Shown: piece by piece, positions 61,131 through 64,000 of the stretch | Position numbering within the stretch: the first letter of the stretch is position 1 | Layout: each line of letters opens with the position of its first letter | Source of the DNA: Bradyrhizobium diazoefficiens | GTDB lineage: Bacteria > Pseudomonadota > Alphaproteobacteria > Rhizobiales > Xanthobacteraceae | Reading direction: 5' to 3' | NCBI RefSeq assembly: GCF_016616235.1 | Contig: NZ_CP067100.1 | Coordinates: 248,001-312,000, forward strand | DNA: 64,000 bases | Made by a program: the position numbers and the translations under genes | Notes under the pieces: generated by a model | What the model saw: the letters and a program-made list of their open reading frames with translations, nothing else | Database searches by the model: none | What the model was told of the DNA's origin: nothing

Positions 61131-62486
61131 ATGCATTCGCGAGACCAAACCATCTTTGCGCTGTCGTCCGGCCGTCCGCCGAGCGCGATTGCCGTGGTGC
61201 GGGTCTCGGGTCCGCAGGCCGGCTTGGCGCTGACCACGCTCGCGGGCAAGCTGCCGGCGCCAAGGCAGGCCGGCCGGCGGTTGCTCTGTGACGGCGCAGG
61301 ACAGCCGATCGACGATGCAGTGGTGCTCTGGTTTCCGGGGCCGGGCAGCGCGACCGGGGAGGATATCGCCGAATTTCACATCCATGGCGGCCGTGCGGTG
61401 CTGTCGGCACTTCTTGCCGCTATTTCGTCAATTCCGAATACGCGGGCAGCCGAGCCCGGCGAGTTCACGCGGCGAGCTCTAGAGAACGGCAAGCTCGACC
61501 TCACCGAAGCCGAAGGCCTCGACGACCTCATCCATGCCGACACGGACCGCCAGCGCCGCCAGGCGCTCCGCCAGCTACAGGGCCTGCTCGGCGACCGCGC
61601 CCGAGACTGGCGCGAACGCATCATCGAGGCCTCGGCGCTGATCGAGGCCGGCATCGATTTTTCCGATGAAGGCGATGTGCCCGCGGAATTGAGGGCGCCG
61701 GCAGTGAAAGCGATCAAGGCCCTGCACGATGAAATTGCAAAGGTCGTTGCTGCACAGGGACATTCTGAACGCCTGCGTGAGGGCTTGGTGGTTGCAATCG
61801 CAGGCGAGCCGAATGTCGGCAAGTCCACGCTGATCAATCAGCTCGCACGCCGCGAGGTCGCGATCGTATCGCCGCATGCCGGCACCACGCGCGACGTGAT
61901 CGAGGTGCAGCTCGATCTGGACGGCTATCCGGTCACGGTCATCGACACCGCCGGCATCCGCGAGACCAACGATCCCGTCGAGCAGGAGGGTGTGCGCCGG
62001 GCGCGGGCGCGAGCCGAGGACGCCGATCTCGTGCTGTGGCTGGTCGAGGCTGAGCAGGCCGTCGATCCGGAGGCGATGCGGCCGCTTCGGAAATCCGGGG
62101 GCGGCGATCGACCCGCCGGGTCGGTTTGGATCGTGCGCAACAAAATCGATCTGGGCGAGGCCGGGAGCTCCGGCCCGACCGGCGAGTTCGCGATCTCGGC
62201 ACGTCGAGGCGATGGCATCCCGGCGCTGATCGATGCGCTCGTGAAATTCGCCTCCGAGTTCTTCGGATCGAGCGAGGGCGCTGTGGTGACCCGGGCCCGG
62301 CAACGAGATCTGTTGAGCCGGGCATCGGACAGCTTGCGCCGAAGTCTCGAACTTGTAGAAGAGGGCGAGGAGCTCGCCGCCGAAGAGCTGCGCGCTGCGG
62401 CCTATGCCTTGGGCCGGCTGCTGGGCCGGGTCGATGTCGAGGACGTCCTCGGGGCTATTTTCCAGAAGTTCTGCATCGGAAAGTAG
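61131..62486 (+). CDS. mnmE: tRNA modification GTPase MnmE (TrmE)
   Basis: Encodes 451 aa. With MnmG it adds the carboxymethylaminomethyl group to wobble U34 of certain tRNAs. The N-terminal folate-binding domain begins [20 protein letters not shown]. The G domain has [22 protein letters not shown] and NKID. The C-terminus FCIGK carries the catalytic cysteine. It is followed by the parS region and mnmG. Confidence 0.97.
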   Translation: MHSRDQTIFALSSGRPPSAIAVVRVSGPQAGLALTTLAGKLPAPRQAGRRLLCDGAGQPIDDAVVLWFPGPGSATGEDIAEFHIHGGRAVLSALLAAISSIPNTRAAEPGEFTRRALENGKLDLTEAEGLDDLIHADTDRQRRQALRQLQGLLGDRARDWRERIIEASALIEAGIDFSDEGDVPAELRAPAVKAIKALHDEIAKVVAAQGHSERLREGLVVAIAGEPNVGKSTLINQLARREVAIVSPHAGTTRDVIEVQLDLDGYPVTVIDTAGIRETNDPVEQEGVRRARARAEDADLVLWLVEAEQAVDPEAMRPLRKSGGGDRPAGSVWIVRNKIDLGEAGSSGPTGEFAISARRGDGIPALIDALVKFASEFFGSSEGAVVTRARQRDLLSRASDSLRRSLELVEEGEELAAEELRAAAYALGRLLGRVDVEDVLGAIFQKFCIGK

Positions 62487-62512
62487 GCCTGGTTCTTCAT
62501 TCTAGAACCAGG
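62486..62512 (+). terminator. Stem-loop at the mnmE stop codon (weak terminator candidate)
   Basis: GCCTGGTTCT and AGAACCAGGC form a perfect 10-bp stem with a 7-nt loop, starting on the last base of the stop codon. No U-tract follows, so termination is uncertain; it may instead stabilise the mRNA end. Confidence 0.4.
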
Positions 62513-62549
62513 CGTGTTCCATGACTTGCGCTCGCACGAAGGATCTCTT

Positions 62550-62565
62550 TGTTTCACGTGAAACA
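62550..62565. promoter_or_regulatory. parS centromere site 1
   Basis: TGTTTCACGTGAAACA, identical to the canonical bacterial parS palindrome bound by ParB. Confidence 0.95.
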
Positions 62566-62675
62566 ATAGTGCGACCAGTTGGACCACGATCGCGCACGCC
62601 GGTGCTGCAGTTCCTCGGCGACGAGTCAGGGAATCGGTCCAAGTGCCTTCACAAGAAGGAAGGGTTTGGCCCATT

Positions 62676-62691
62676 TGTTTCACGTGAAACA
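62676..62691. promoter_or_regulatory. parS centromere site 2
   Basis: A second perfect TGTTTCACGTGAAACA, 126 bp from site 1. Confidence 0.95.
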
Positions 62692-62758
62692 CGAACGGGA
62701 ACAAGACAGCTTCTACTGTGCATGGGGTTGTTTTCACGAAATCGATCCGGTCCTGCCC

Positions 62759-62774
62759 TGTTTCACGTGAAACA
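62759..62774. promoter_or_regulatory. parS centromere site 3
   Basis: A third perfect TGTTTCACGTGAAACA, 83 bp from site 2. The mnmE-mnmG gap (62487-62832) therefore holds three sites within 225 bp and no gene. Confidence 0.95.
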
Positions 62775-62832
62775 ACCCGTCTCACCCAGTTTCTACTTCC
62801 GGGTTCTCTGCCTCTGAGTTAGAAGTCCGCGC

Positions 62833-64000
62833 ATGCGAACAGAGCGAGAGAGCTTCGACGTCATCGTGATTGGCGGCGGCCATGCCGGCTGTGAGGCCGC
62901 GGCTGCGTCCGCCCGAATGGGCGCGGCGACCGCCCTGGTGACGCATCGTTTCGCAACGGTCGGTGCGATGTCCTGCAACCCCGCCATCGGTGGTCTCGGC
63001 AAGGGCCATCTGGTTCGCGAGGTTGATGCGCTCGATGGTCTGATGGGCCGCGTCGCCGATGCCGGCGGCATCCAGTTTCGCGTTCTGAATCGCCGCAAGG
63101 GTCCTGCAGTGCGCGGGCCTCGGGCTCAGGCTGACCGGAAGCTCTACGCCGCTGCGATGCAGGCCGCGATCCAGGAGACCGAGGGTCTTTCCGTCATCGA
63201 AGGCGAAGCTGATGAACTGATTGTGGTCGAAGGACGGGTCATTGGGCTGCGCTTGGCGGATGGCCGGGAGCTTCGGGCAGGAGCCGTCGTCGTCACCACC
63301 GGCACCTTTCTGCGCGGTCTGATCCACCTCGGTGAGAAGAACTGGCCTGCCGGCCGTGTCGGAGAAGCTCCCGCGATGGGTCTTTCCGCCTCCTTTGAGC
63401 GTGCCGGCTTCACCCTTGGACGGCTCAAGACCGGTACGCCGCCGCGTCTGGACGGCACCACGATCGACTGGTCTGCGGTTGAAATGCAGCCCGGGGACGA
63501 GCCTCCAGAGCCGTTCTCGGTAATGACCGAGCGGATCACGACGGCGCAGATCCAGTGCGGCATCACCCGGACCACATCCGCGACCCATGAGGTGATCCGG
63601 GCCAATGTGCATCGCTCCCCGATGTACTCCGGCCAGATCAAGAGCTCCGGACCGCGCTATTGCCCCTCGATCGAGGACAAGATCGTCCGCTTCGGCGATC
63701 GTGACGGCCACCAGATCTTCCTGGAGCCGGAAGGGCTCGATGACAGCACGGTCTATCCCAACGGGATCTCGACCTCGCTGCCGGAGGAGGTTCAACTCGC
63801 GATCCTCGCCAGCATCCCCGGTCTGGAGCGGGTCAGGATGGTCCGCCCGGGCTATGCCATCGAATACGATCACGTCGATCCGCGCGAGCTCGATCCGACC
63901 CTGCAGACCAAGCGGCTGCGTGGCCTGTTTCTGGCCGGACAGATCAACGGCACCACCGGATACGAGGAAGCCGCCGGACAGGGCATAGTGGCTGGTCTTA
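62833..64000 (+). CDS. mnmG: tRNA uridine 5-carboxymethylaminomethyl modification enzyme MnmG (GidA), 3' end beyond window
   Basis: The first 389 codons are visible and open to the window edge; the full protein is usually ~620 aa. It is the FAD-binding partner of MnmE. The FAD motif [20 protein letters not shown], the conserved [21 protein letters not shown] region and [16 protein letters not shown] are diagnostic. [11 protein letters not shown] and [16 protein letters not shown] follow, and the last visible part [20 protein letters not shown] is also typical. rsmG, parA and parB are expected downstream. Confidence 0.97.
   Translation, partial: MRTERESFDVIVIGGGHAGCEAAAASARMGAATALVTHRFATVGAMSCNPAIGGLGKGHLVREVDALDGLMGRVADAGGIQFRVLNRRKGPAVRGPRAQADRKLYAAAMQAAIQETEGLSVIEGEADELIVVEGRVIGLRLADGRELRAGAVVVTTGTFLRGLIHLGEKNWPAGRVGEAPAMGLSASFERAGFTLGRLKTGTPPRLDGTTIDWSAVEMQPGDEPPEPFSVMTERITTAQIQCGITRTTSATHEVIRANVHRSPMYSGQIKSSGPRYCPSIEDKIVRFGDRDGHQIFLEPEGLDDSTVYPNGISTSLPEEVQLAILASIPGLERVRMVRPGYAIEYDHVDPRELDPTLQTKRLRGLFLAGQINGTTGYEEAAGQGIVAGL

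Noticed and set aside
62728..62745. A fourth, degenerate parS-like sequence (GTTGTTTTCACGAAATC)
   Set aside because: It needs an extra base and several mismatches relative to the 16-bp palindrome, so it is not counted as a site.

Overview
The window looks like a chromosomal segment of a high-GC alphaproteobacterium, most probably Bradyrhizobium or a close relative (Nitrobacteraceae). The reasons are the protein sequences, a short PmtA-type methyltransferase next to dnaKJ, the rhizobial-style interspersed palindromic repeats, and the gene order around rho-mnmE-mnmG. It is almost entirely housekeeping DNA, with a few accessory insertions. No rRNA, tRNA, CRISPR array or intact insertion sequence was found by eye.

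Layout. 1-5.9 kb: end of a DUF559 endonuclease-like gene, pheT, a TauE/SafE permease, a Tat-exported amine oxidase and a YiiX-like hydrolase. 6.1-9.6 kb: copper module csoR/copA with a shared operator, then nikR. 9.8-12.8 kb: EI24 membrane protein, nth, DUF2244, and an AraC-MGMT repair protein. 13-16.4 kb: minus-strand gpmA, dapB, DUF1330, pyrF, FMN reductase. 16.4-24.7 kb: pmtA and the heat-shock group dnaJ, dnaK, grpE, hrcA, with a secreted protein and an exported nicotinamidase between them. 24.8-31.4 kb: rph-rdgB-hemW, an LppC-like lipoprotein, and rsmI-yraN-gshB. 31.8-37.4 kb: half of a tad/Flp pilus locus (cpaBCDE, tadD) with a PilZ protein. 37.6-42.1 kb: yifB-type ATPase, a small secreted protein and a hybrid histidine kinase. 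42.05-42.75 kb: an AT-rich islet holding a wrecked gene that resembles an anti-phage dCTP/dCMP deaminase. 42.8-47.7 kb: coaA and hisE-F-A-H-(DUF2628)-B. 47.8-51.7 kb: hslV, DUF2585, hslU and a lone membrane protein. 51.8-54.6 kb: smr, mltA and a Tim44-like gene. 55-58.4 kb: secB, dnaQ, coaE, maf and the PPDK/PEPS regulator gene. 58.9-64 kb: hemJ, rho, mnmE and the start of mnmG.

The last 10 kb match the arrangement that flanks the replication origin in Caulobacter, Sinorhizobium and Rickettsia. One arm (dnaQ-coaE-maf-ppsR) reads leftward and the other (hemJ-rho-mnmE-mnmG) reads rightward, diverging from a 460-bp gap at 58409-58868. That gap has clustered DnaA-box-like sequences, an AT-rich stretch and a near-consensus CtrA box, so it is a candidate oriC. 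About 4 kb away, between mnmE and mnmG, lie three perfect 16-bp parS centromere sites. Their nearness fits the usual parS-near-origin rule.

At least four families of short palindromic repeats are scattered through the intergenic DNA. Some are translated: one forms the tail of the DUF559 protein and another forms the N-terminus of HemW. The most notable non-core items are the deaminase relic, the repeat-encoded HemW N-terminus, the inverted-repeat array between rho and mnmE, the Tat-exported nicotinamidase and the origin/centromere region.
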